This document shows positions 57,521-64,000 of a stretch of 64,000 bases of DNA, one piece after another. The DNA comes from Actinophytocola sp. GTDB lineage: Bacteria > Actinomycetota > Actinomycetes > Mycobacteriales > Pseudonocardiaceae. Positions within the stretch are counted from its first letter, which is position 1, and every line of letters begins with the position of its first letter. The DNA lies in NCBI GenBank assembly GCA_009377475.1, contig WHTY01000014.1, forward strand, positions 1-64,000, in the 5' to 3' direction. The notes beneath the pieces were generated by a model. That model saw nothing but the letters and a program-made list of their open reading frames with translations. It was not told the origin of the DNA and made no database searches. The position numbers and the translations under genes are program-made.

Positions 57521-57535
57521 TGATAACGGTTTCCA
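57521..57535 (+). promoter_or_regulatory. Candidate Zur box upstream of znuA
   Basis: TGATAACGGTTTCCA has the TGAxAA-n3-TTTxCA dyad of actinobacterial Zur sites (TGAAAATGATTTTCA type; 11 of 15 matches). It abuts a -10-like TACAGT and lies 34 bases before the zinc importer start. Confidence 0.6.
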
Positions 57536-57568
57536 TTTCGGTTTTGGTGAGTGGCTGGAGAAGCGCGG

Positions 57569-58546
57569 ATGATGACGAGTGGGCGTCGCCGAGGTTTCGG
57601 CATCGCTGCGGCAGTGTCGCTGGTGTCGTTGGTCTTGCTGGCGATCGGCGGGTGCGGCGCCGGGCAGGGCGAGGCGGGCGAGGACGGCAGGATTCCCGTC
57701 GTGGCGTCGACCGACGCGTGGGCGAGCGTGGTCACCGCGGTCGGTGGCGACGAGGTGTCGGTGAAGGCGATCATCGGCTCGTCCAGCGCGGACCCGCACT
57801 CCTACGAGAGCACCGCGACCGATGGGCTCGACGTGGCCGAGTCCGCGCTGATGATCTACAACGGCGGCGGTTACGACGACTTCGCCGGACGGCTGGCCGA
57901 ACAGGACTCGGAACTGCCCACCATCAATGCCTTCGAGGTGTCGGGACACGGCGCCGACGAGCACGCCGACGAGCACGCTGAGGACACTGAAAACACTGAG
58001 GACGCGCACCAGCACGGCCACGGCGAGAACGAGCACGTCTGGTACGACCTCGACACCGTCGCCAAGGTCGCGGACGCCATCGCCACGCGGCTCGGGGAGA
58101 TCCGGCCGGAGTCCGCCGGCACCTTCACCGACAACGCGAAGGCCTTCAAAGCTGACCTCGACAAGCTGGCCAAGACGCTCTCGGCGGTCGGTGCAGGCAA
58201 GGACCACGTCGATGTGCTGGCCACCGAACCTGTCGCCCATTACCTGATTGACGGCGCGGGCATCGACGATGTGACCCCGAAGGCGTTCAGCGAAGCCACC
58301 GAGGGGGAGACCGATGTCCCGGTCGCGATGCAGGACGAGATCATGCGGATGATCAAGGGCAAGCAGGTGTCCGTCGTCATCAACAACCCGCAGACCGAGA
58401 CGCCGGTCACCGGGCAGGTCGTCGCGGCGGCGAAGGATGCCGGCGTGCCGGTCGTCGACATCACTGAGACACTTCCGGACGGAGTTTCGGATTACGTGAC
58501 GTGGATCGGCGGGCAAGTGGACGCACTCAGCGCAGCAGTCGGTTGA
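57569..58546 (+). CDS. znuA: Zinc ABC transporter substrate-binding lipoprotein
   Basis: A 325-residue cluster A-I metal-binding lipoprotein (lipobox IGGC, Cys29). The fold begins IPVVASTDAWASVV. Metal-ligand candidates are the His in DPHSYE and a later His in the ENEHVWYD region. A His/Asp/Glu-rich loop (about 128-155, with HQHGHGENEH) is the mark of zinc importers. ATG 57569 has GGAGAAG upstream. It overlaps znuC as TGATG. Zinc rather than manganese is inferred from the His loop and the Zur-like box. Confidence 0.9.
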   Translation: MMTSGRRRGFGIAAAVSLVSLVLLAIGGCGAGQGEAGEDGRIPVVASTDAWASVVTAVGGDEVSVKAIIGSSSADPHSYESTATDGLDVAESALMIYNGGGYDDFAGRLAEQDSELPTINAFEVSGHGADEHADEHAEDTENTEDAHQHGHGENEHVWYDLDTVAKVADAIATRLGEIRPESAGTFTDNAKAFKADLDKLAKTLSAVGAGKDHVDVLATEPVAHYLIDGAGIDDVTPKAFSEATEGETDVPVAMQDEIMRMIKGKQVSVVINNPQTETPVTGQVVAAAKDAGVPVVDITETLPDGVSDYVTWIGGQVDALSAAVG

Positions 58547-59346
58547 TGACGGCCGAACCAGCGATCCGGATCAGGGATGCGAGCTTGCGCTTCGGCGACC
58601 GCTCGCTGTGGTCCGGGCTGAACCTCGACGTGGCGCCGGGGGAGTTCCTGGCCGTGCTCGGGCCCAACGGCTCGGGCAAGACCAGCCTGCTCAAGGTGTT
58701 GCTCGGCCAGCAACGCCTCAACGCCGGTTCGGTACGGCTCGGCCGCGACGGCATCGGCTACATCCCGCAGCAAGGGGCGGTGGAGTCCGCTCTTACGGTG
58801 CGCGGCACGGACCTCGTCGGGCTGGGGCTGGATGGGCACCGGTGGGGAACCGGGCTAAGGGGCAGCGCCGAACGCAAGCGCCGGGTGGCGGCGGCCATCG
58901 ACGCCGTCGGGGCGGGTTCGTTCGCGCGCCAGCCGCTCGCGTTGCTCTCCGGTGGGGAGCAGCAGCGGCTCCGGGTTGCTCAGGCGCTCGTCGGCGAGCC
59001 GGAGGTGCTGCTGTGCGACGAGCCGCTGTTGTCGCTCGATCTGAACCACCAGCGCGCGGTGAGCGAACTGGTCGATCGGCGGCGTCGCGAAGCCGATACT
59101 GCCGTGCTGTTCGTGACTCACGAGATCAACCCCATCTTGTCCTATGTGGACAAGCTGCTCTACCTCGTCGACGGCAAGTTCTCCATCGGCAGCCCGGCCG
59201 AGGTGATGAACTCGGCGTCGCTGTCCGAGCTGTACGGCACGAAGGTCGAAGTGATTCGGATCGGCGGCCAGATTCACGTCGCGGGGATGCACAGCGAGCT
59301 GTGTGAGGACCATCCTCATCATCACCCTGCCGAGGAAGTGTCGTGA
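58546..59346 (+). CDS. znuC: Zinc ABC transporter ATP-binding protein
   Basis: A 266-residue ATPase of the metal ABC family. Walker A is GPNGSGKTSLL, the Q-loop is YIPQQGAVE, the signature is LSGGEQQRLRVAQAL, and Walker B is VLLCDEPLLSLD. The C-terminus ends in a His-rich stretch (EDHPHHHP) that could sense zinc. The start overlaps the znuA stop by one base. Confidence 0.92.
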   Translation: MTAEPAIRIRDASLRFGDRSLWSGLNLDVAPGEFLAVLGPNGSGKTSLLKVLLGQQRLNAGSVRLGRDGIGYIPQQGAVESALTVRGTDLVGLGLDGHRWGTGLRGSAERKRRVAAAIDAVGAGSFARQPLALLSGGEQQRLRVAQALVGEPEVLLCDEPLLSLDLNHQRAVSELVDRRRREADTAVLFVTHEINPILSYVDKLLYLVDGKFSIGSPAEVMNSASLSELYGTKVEVIRIGGQIHVAGMHSELCEDHPHHHPAEEVS

Positions 59347-60191
59347 TGGCGGAGCTCTTCAACTTCGAGTTGACGCTCCGGTTGCTCGGGCTGGATTTCG
59401 TGCAGAACGGGTTGCTGGCCGCCGCGATACTCGGCCTGGTGGCCGGGATGATCGGCCCGCTCATCGTGATGCGCCGCATGGCGTTCGCGGTGCATGGCAC
59501 CGCCGAGCTTGCCTTCACCGGTGCGGCCGCCGCGTTGCTGATCGGGGTCGCCGTCGAGTTCGGTGCGATCGCCGGCGCGATCGTGGCCGCGTTGCTGCTC
59601 GGACTGCTGGGCGGGAAAGCGGCCGAGCGTGACTCGGTGATTGGTGTCGTGCTCTCGTTCGGGCTTGGCCTCGGCGTGCTGCTGCTGTGGCTGTACGAGG
59701 GGCGCGCGGTGAACAAGTTCGGCCTGCTCGTCGGGCAGATCATCTCGGTGAACTCGACGAATCTCGCGGTATTCGCCTGGAGCGCGGTGCTGGTGCTCGC
59801 GGTGCTGGCGGTGGTTTACCGGCCGCTGCTCTTCGCCAGCGTCGATCCGATCGTGGCGGCGGCGAGGGGTGTCCCGGTTGGGCTACTCACGCCGCTGTTC
59901 GCGGTGCTGGTCGGGATAGCGACCGCGCTGGGGGTGCAGACTGTCGGGGTGTTGCTGGTGCTAGCGCTGCTGGTGACGCCCGCGGCGGCGGCGTGCCGGG
60001 TGACGTCCAGCCCGGTGCTCGCGACGGTGCTCGCGGTGACCTTCGCCGAGGTGGCGGTGCTGGGCGGCATCGTGCTCTCGCTGGCGCCGGGTGCGCCTAT
60101 CAGCGCCTTCGTCACCAGCCTCTCGTTCCTGATCTACCTGGGTTGCCGGTTCTTCGCCTACGTGCGAGCCCCCCGCGCAACTCGTGCGTGA
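59346..60191 (+). CDS. znuB: Zinc ABC transporter permease
   Basis: A 281-residue metal permease with about eight helices; conserved MIGPLIVMRRMAFAVHGTAELAFTG and the RGVPVGLL segment. Either GTG 59343 or ATG 59346 may start it; both overlap the znuC stop. Its stop codon lies inside the repeat element at 60181-60225, so its last codons (TRA) come from that element. Confidence 0.92.
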   Translation: MAELFNFELTLRLLGLDFVQNGLLAAAILGLVAGMIGPLIVMRRMAFAVHGTAELAFTGAAAALLIGVAVEFGAIAGAIVAALLLGLLGGKAAERDSVIGVVLSFGLGLGVLLLWLYEGRAVNKFGLLVGQIISVNSTNLAVFAWSAVLVLAVLAVVYRPLLFASVDPIVAAARGVPVGLLTPLFAVLVGIATALGVQTVGVLLVLALLVTPAAAACRVTSSPVLATVLAVTFAEVAVLGGIVLSLAPGAPISAFVTSLSFLIYLGCRFFAYVRAPRATRA

Positions 60192-60225
60192 AAGTCCTTG
60201 CTCTGGCACGTCTAAGCACTCACGA
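60181..60225. repeat. Single arm of the TCGTGCGTGAAA element at the znuB end
   Basis: A 45-base copy, about 85 percent identical to the left arm of the palindrome at 50636-50737, overlaps the znuB stop codon and precedes the convergent DUF445 gene by 13 bases. Its own ends (TCGTG...CACGA) can pair, forming a weak hairpin that might terminate znuB. Confidence 0.75.
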
Positions 60226-60238
60226 CGTCGCCGGTGGC

Positions 60239-61462
60239 TTACTGGAGCATTAGGAGCGGCAGCCCGCCGACGACGGCGCCCACTATCCCGCCCACGATGA
60301 CCAGCCGCCAACGGTCCTGTTCGAACGCCGGGCGTAGCAGGTTTTCGTACTCCTCGGGCGGTAGCGCGAGCACGCCTCGCTCGATCAGTTCCGCCACGCC
60401 CATCGCCTCGGTGAGATAACCCGTCGCTCGGCGGGTGGTATCGGGAATACGCGGCATCGCCTTGATCGCGGCGGCACGCTTCAACTCGCCGATCCCTTCG
60501 GCGCCCATGGTTGCGGTGATGAGCGGGCGGAACGCCCTCGCCTGCTCGGCAACCGCAGTTGCGAGGGCGCATTGGACCAGCGCGAGCGTCCGGTCCGAGC
60601 GGGGCCCGCGCAGCACGGCGGCGAGTAGGTTCCCGACGGTGAGCACCTCGTCGGCGATGAGCTGACCGTATTCGCGGGCGACGTCCGCGCGCCTGCGGTG
60701 AAAGTAGCCGTGGCTGGTGAAGCGACCCAGCACGGTTCGTGGCTCCCGGGGCCGGAAGGCCAGCCGCAGCGCGAGCCAGTTGGTGAACAGGCCGATCGCG
60801 GCGCCGAAGACCGGCATCTGGAATGACTCTTTGGTGAGCGCCCACACCACGGTCTGCGCCAGCCCGATGCCGAAGCCGAGCCAGGCGCCCGACCTGGCGA
60901 TGGCGGACATCTCGGGCCGTGACAGCTCGCGGACGATCCGTGTCAGCTTCACCTCGTCGCCGGCGAGTTGCTCGATGACCAGCCGTTTGACGTCGATGAT
61001 CTCGTCGGCGTGCTCGCGCAGGTCGCCGAGCAGCCGCCGGACGATGTGCGGCGCCGCCGCCTGAATCTGCTTGACGGCGAGCTCCTGTGCCAGCGGCGGC
61101 AATGACTCCCAGGCGGCCGGGTGCTGCTCGGCGAGCACGTCGCGCGCGATGTGGTCGATGGCGGTCAGCAGTGGCTGCTCCACCTCGGCGTAGAGCCGAT
61201 CGGCGTCGAGTCTCGTGAGCAGGTCACGGGGTTCGACCAGCTTGCTGCTGAGCAGCTCCGCCGCCAACGCTGCCAGCCGCGCCGCGTTGCGAGGCACGAC
61301 GCCCTGCAAGCCGAACGGTCGCCCGAAACCAGCGAAGTTCAGCGGGTGGAACATCAGCGCGATGGCGACGCGCTTGGTCAGGTAGCCGATGAGCGCGGCA
61401 ACACACGGGATCGCGAGGTAGATCGGCCAGTGCTCGCCGAGGTCGGTCAGGATCGCCTCCAC
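60239..61462 (-). CDS. DUF445 membrane protein, copy 1
   Basis: A 407-residue protein with an N-terminal helix containing IPCVAALIGYLTKRVAIALMF, the DUF445 signature, a central helical domain, and a C-terminal helix (IVGGIVGAVVGGLPLLML). The family is of unknown function, similar to YheB/YjiN-type proteins. GTG 61462 was chosen to align with its neighbour; an upstream start at 61501 is possible. It is downstream of, and co-directional with, a second DUF445 gene, 69 bases away. Confidence 0.85.
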   Translation of the reverse strand: MEAILTDLGEHWPIYLAIPCVAALIGYLTKRVAIALMFHPLNFAGFGRPFGLQGVVPRNAARLAALAAELLSSKLVEPRDLLTRLDADRLYAEVEQPLLTAIDHIARDVLAEQHPAAWESLPPLAQELAVKQIQAAAPHIVRRLLGDLREHADEIIDVKRLVIEQLAGDEVKLTRIVRELSRPEMSAIARSGAWLGFGIGLAQTVVWALTKESFQMPVFGAAIGLFTNWLALRLAFRPREPRTVLGRFTSHGYFHRRRADVAREYGQLIADEVLTVGNLLAAVLRGPRSDRTLALVQCALATAVAEQARAFRPLITATMGAEGIGELKRAAAIKAMPRIPDTTRRATGYLTEAMGVAELIERGVLALPPEEYENLLRPAFEQDRWRLVIVGGIVGAVVGGLPLLMLQ

Positions 61463-61531
61463 GGCTCCGCGCTCACCTCCGACCGTTCTGGCTGGCTGCA
61501 CAGTATCGGGGCGCCCGGCGCGGCGCGCACC

Positions 61532-62764
61532 TCAGTGCAGCATCAGCAGCACCTGCATTTCGCCGACCAGGCCGCCGATGACGGCGCCGACCGCGATCAG
61601 CTTCCACTCGTCCTGCCGGAACGCGGGGCGCAGCAGCTGCTCGAACTCCATCCGGTTGAGCCTGCGCATCCGCTCGACGACGGTGTTGCGGACGTCGAGG
61701 GCGCCGACCGCGTACTCCTCGGCGTGATGCACGGTCGTCGGAAGCCGCTCCATGGCTTTCTCCGTCACGGTGGCCTTCAGCTGCTGGAAGCGTTTCGTGC
61801 CGACGGCGGCGACCACGAACGGCTTGATGATGCCCGCCTGCGAGTCGATGGTGCGCTGCACCTCGCGCTGGATGAGCTGGAACAGCCGGTCCGACTTCGG
61901 ACCGGTGAGGACCGCTTCGACGATGTTGGGCACGGTGATGATCTCGGCGGCGATCATGTCACCGTAGTCGGACGCGACCTCGTTGCGGCGCTTCTGGAAG
62001 ACGCCTTGCCAGGTGAAGACGCCGAGGAACTTCTGGGGCTCACGCGGCAGGAAGATCATCTTCAGGGCGAGCCAGTCGGTGATCCAGCCGATCAGGAAGC
62101 CGAAGATCGGCATGACGAGCGGCTCATGGGTCACCGTCCACACCATCAGCTGCACGATGCCGAGGGCGAAGCCGAAGTAGATGCCCGATCTCGCGATGAA
62201 GGTCATCTCCGGCCGGGAGATGTCCCTGATGAGCCGGTTGAGCAGCGCCTTGTCCCGCACCAGGTTGGTGATGACCATGTGTTTGATGTCGAAGACGTCC
62301 TCGATGTTGTCCGAGAACTGCTTCATGATCTTGGCGATGGCCGCCGGCGCCTGTGCCTGCACCCGCGTGAGCAACATCCGCTGTGCCCCGGTGGGCAGCA
62401 TCTCCCACAGCTGTGGCTGGTACTGCTCCATGATCTCGCGGGTGACTTCGTCGACGGCCTCGAGCAGCGGGCCTTCGATCTCCTTCGCGATCTGTTCGGG
62501 ATCGAGCCGCGCGAAGATCTCCTTCGGATCGACGAGGTTCTTGGTCAGCGTCTCGGTCGCGATCGTCGCCATGCGCACGGCGTTGGCAGGCAGCACACCC
62601 TGCCAACCGAGGAACGGCCTGACGCCGACGAACTCCACCGGCTGGAACATCATCTCGATGGCCACCCGTTTGGTGACATAGCCGATGAGGGCCGCGATGA
62701 ACGGGATGGAGGCGTAGAGCTCCCAGCGGGACTGAACGTCGGCCACGATGGCGTCAAAGTCCAC
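61532..62764 (-). CDS. DUF445 membrane protein, copy 2
   Basis: A 410-residue paralogue of the adjacent gene, with IPFIAALIGYVTKRVAIEMMF at the N-terminus and a matching C-terminal helix (VGAVIGGLVGEMQVLLML). It is shared along the whole length with the neighbour, with clearly diverged middle sections. AAGGAG six bases before GTG 62764 decides the start. The pair may form a heteromer, but nothing in the sequence proves it. Confidence 0.87.
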   Translation of the reverse strand: MDFDAIVADVQSRWELYASIPFIAALIGYVTKRVAIEMMFQPVEFVGVRPFLGWQGVLPANAVRMATIATETLTKNLVDPKEIFARLDPEQIAKEIEGPLLEAVDEVTREIMEQYQPQLWEMLPTGAQRMLLTRVQAQAPAAIAKIMKQFSDNIEDVFDIKHMVITNLVRDKALLNRLIRDISRPEMTFIARSGIYFGFALGIVQLMVWTVTHEPLVMPIFGFLIGWITDWLALKMIFLPREPQKFLGVFTWQGVFQKRRNEVASDYGDMIAAEIITVPNIVEAVLTGPKSDRLFQLIQREVQRTIDSQAGIIKPFVVAAVGTKRFQQLKATVTEKAMERLPTTVHHAEEYAVGALDVRNTVVERMRRLNRMEFEQLLRPAFRQDEWKLIAVGAVIGGLVGEMQVLLMLH

Positions 62765-62875
62765 CCGACGCTCCTTCACCACACCCCGTCGACAACTCCT
62801 CAACGGAACGTTAGCCCGGCAGAACGCTTATGCGGTCCCCGGGGCCGACGGATCGTGGCGGCCATTACGCCGATA

Positions 62876-64000
62876 TCAGGGCTCGGCCCGCACGGCGATG
62901 TTGCTCACGGGCGACTGCGTGACATCCAGGTTCGTCATCTTCCCGGTGCTCATGTCGACGGCCATCAGCCCGCCGGGCGACGCGACGAACAGCCAGCCGC
63001 CGTCGGGCGAGAAGGCCATGACCTGACCGACGGTGCCGTCCGGCTCGCGGAGCTCGACGTCGAGACGGCGTTCGTTGCCGGTGTCGAGATCGATCACATG
63101 AACTGCGGGCCTGCCCTCCTCGCCCCACCGGACCACTGCCGCGTGCGATCCACCTGGCGAGACAGTTCCCAGCCCGGTGCTGTAATCGCTCCGGTCCGGC
63201 TCGACGTCGAGTCCGTGTCGTAGCCCCGTTGTCCGATTAATGACCAGGGACGAGCAGCGGGCGCGGTCATCGCACTCCGTAACCAGGAAGTGGGTGGGGC
63301 CCGCGGCGCTCAGTGCCCCGGTGGTGATTCGACGCGGACCGTCCGGCCGGACCAGATAGACGCCGCCGATGCCACCGACGAGCACGTTGCCCCTGCCATC
63401 CTCGCCCATGGGCCAGACCCCGATCGGTACGGGGATCACCGGCTCGACTTCCGTACCGTCCAGCTCGGCGAGCACCAGACCCTCGCTGTCCTCCGCGAAG
63501 GCCTGCAGCCACACCTGATCCGGTTCCGGTCCCGGAAAGGCAACCTCACGGCCTCGCGGCTGGCCGGGCCGCCCATCCGGAACGACGAAGCCGGCCACGG
63601 CGTCGACCGGGCGGATCACCGCGCGGTCGGCACCCACGACCGGTTTCGTCGGCTCGGTCGTCGGTGGGGGCGTCATCCTGACCGCGGTCGTCGTGGTCGT
63701 TGTAGTGGCAGGAGACGGCGTCGGTAGCGGGTTCACGGCAGGCTCGCTGTCGCGGTTGGCCACGATGACGAACACGACGATGATCAACCCCGCCATGACG
63801 AGCGGCAGCCACCGTGATCTGCGAAGCCGCGGTGATGGCGCGGGGTCCGGGTCCGGCTCGTCCGGTATCGGCAACACATAGGACGGTGCGGATGACCACG
63901 AACCCGCCGGCTGCCACAGTTGGACGAGGTTGCCCTCCGGGTCGTGCAGGCTGGCGAACCGGCCTTCCGGGTAGAGCGCCGTGTCCACATCGACGTCGAT
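62876..64000 (-). CDS. Truncated gene: VOC-domain end, membrane helix, beta-propeller-like domain
   Basis: The frame is open to the window edge, so the N-terminus is missing. The visible part begins with VDTALYPEGRFASLHDPEGNLVQLWQP, split here only by the window, which is the typical last strand pair of VOC/glyoxalase domains. It then runs through a Pro/Asp linker to one transmembrane helix (LPLVMAGLIIVVFVIVAN). A Thr-rich stalk follows, and then about 240 residues of WD/NHL-like beta-propeller repeats (AFSPDGGWLFVASPGGL). The cytoplasmic VOC part and external propeller would be joined through the membrane. Function unknown. Possibly a fusion, or a lost stop between two genes. Confidence 0.7.
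   Translation of the reverse strand: MDVDVDTALYPEGRFASLHDPEGNLVQLWQPAGSWSSAPSYVLPIPDEPDPDPAPSPRLRRSRWLPLVMAGLIIVVFVIVANRDSEPAVNPLPTPSPATTTTTTTAVRMTPPPTTEPTKPVVGADRAVIRPVDAVAGFVVPDGRPGQPRGREVAFPGPEPDQVWLQAFAEDSEGLVLAELDGTEVEPVIPVPIGVWPMGEDGRGNVLVGGIGGVYLVRPDGPRRITTGALSAAGPTHFLVTECDDRARCSSLVINRTTGLRHGLDVEPDRSDYSTGLGTVSPGGSHAAVVRWGEEGRPAVHVIDLDTGNERRLDVELREPDGTVGQVMAFSPDGGWLFVASPGGLMAVDMSTGKMTNLDVTQSPVSNIAVRAEP

Noticed and set aside
61121..63223. A 700-codon frame on the plus strand across both DUF445 genes and the propeller gene
   Set aside because: Arg/His/Asp-rich shadow translation; the minus strand encodes two mutually similar family proteins.
1..64000. tRNA or rRNA genes, prophage or plasmid origin
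   Set aside because: No T-loop-like GGTTCGAATC pattern with a foldable cloverleaf, no rRNA-like stretch, and no phage or replication genes were seen by eye.

Overview
This window is from a high-GC actinobacterium with mycolata-type gene order. It is most likely a member of the Pseudonocardiales (Amycolatopsis, Prauserella or Saccharomonospora-like). The reasons are the codon use, frequent GTG starts, Lsr2, EspG-type type VII secretion genes, a class E-like LAxTG sorting signal, and strong synteny with the Mycobacterium tuberculosis Rv3588c-Rv3628 interval. The synteny statement is from memory of the H37Rv map, not from an alignment. The species cannot be named from the sequence alone.

Layout. 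1-5574: a cut IS1595-type transposase start, then a leftward Entner-Doudoroff operon (zwf-edd-eda) with a divergent ROK-family repressor. 5920-13771: a tightly overlapping rightward operon with a secreted membrane-anchored protein, a complete branched-chain amino-acid type ABC importer (livJHMGF), a small two-helix protein with a Cys/His motif, and an M15 peptidase lipoprotein. 13784-15946: a secreted lipase-like hydrolase and an LAVTG-anchored surface protein. 16202-22710: dnaE, a DUF998 membrane protein, a gamma-carbonic-anhydrase-like protein, and glyA under a ZTP (pfl) riboswitch.

22767-46435 is the conserved mycolata block: ppa, dacB, zincin, tilS, hpt, then a type VII secretion substrate/chaperone island (PE-like, PPE-like, two EspG-like genes). 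It continues with ftsH, folE-folP-folB-folK, DUF3180, a DUF6779 protein, a DUF2520 protein, panC-panD-coaX, lysS and lsr2. A decayed membrane-protein gene sits between folK and the DUF3180 gene. 46727-57402: an iron-boxed FhuF-like protein, clpC, an MhuD-like heme oxygenase with an M1 peptidase lipoprotein, an alpha/beta hydrolase, a Tat-exported amidase, mutY, a CanA-like carbonic anhydrase and a LacI regulator. 57569-64000: a Zur-boxed znuA-znuC-znuB zinc importer, two tandem DUF445 membrane proteins, and a truncated gene that appears to join the end of a VOC/glyoxalase domain to a membrane segment and a beta-propeller-like domain.

Between genes there are several families of dispersed inverted or tandem repeats: a 21-bp tandem repeat at three loci, a 45-48 bp TCGTGCGTGAAA element at two loci, palindromes with GATCAACC outer arms at two loci, and AAGGTGCCCTT and AATGACGCTTTC inverted repeats once each. 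Most lie just after stop codons. The most interesting leads are the type VII island, the repeat families, the liv operon with its extra genes, the CoaX with a changed nucleotide-binding motif, the decayed gene inside the fol cluster, and the possible VOC-propeller fusion.
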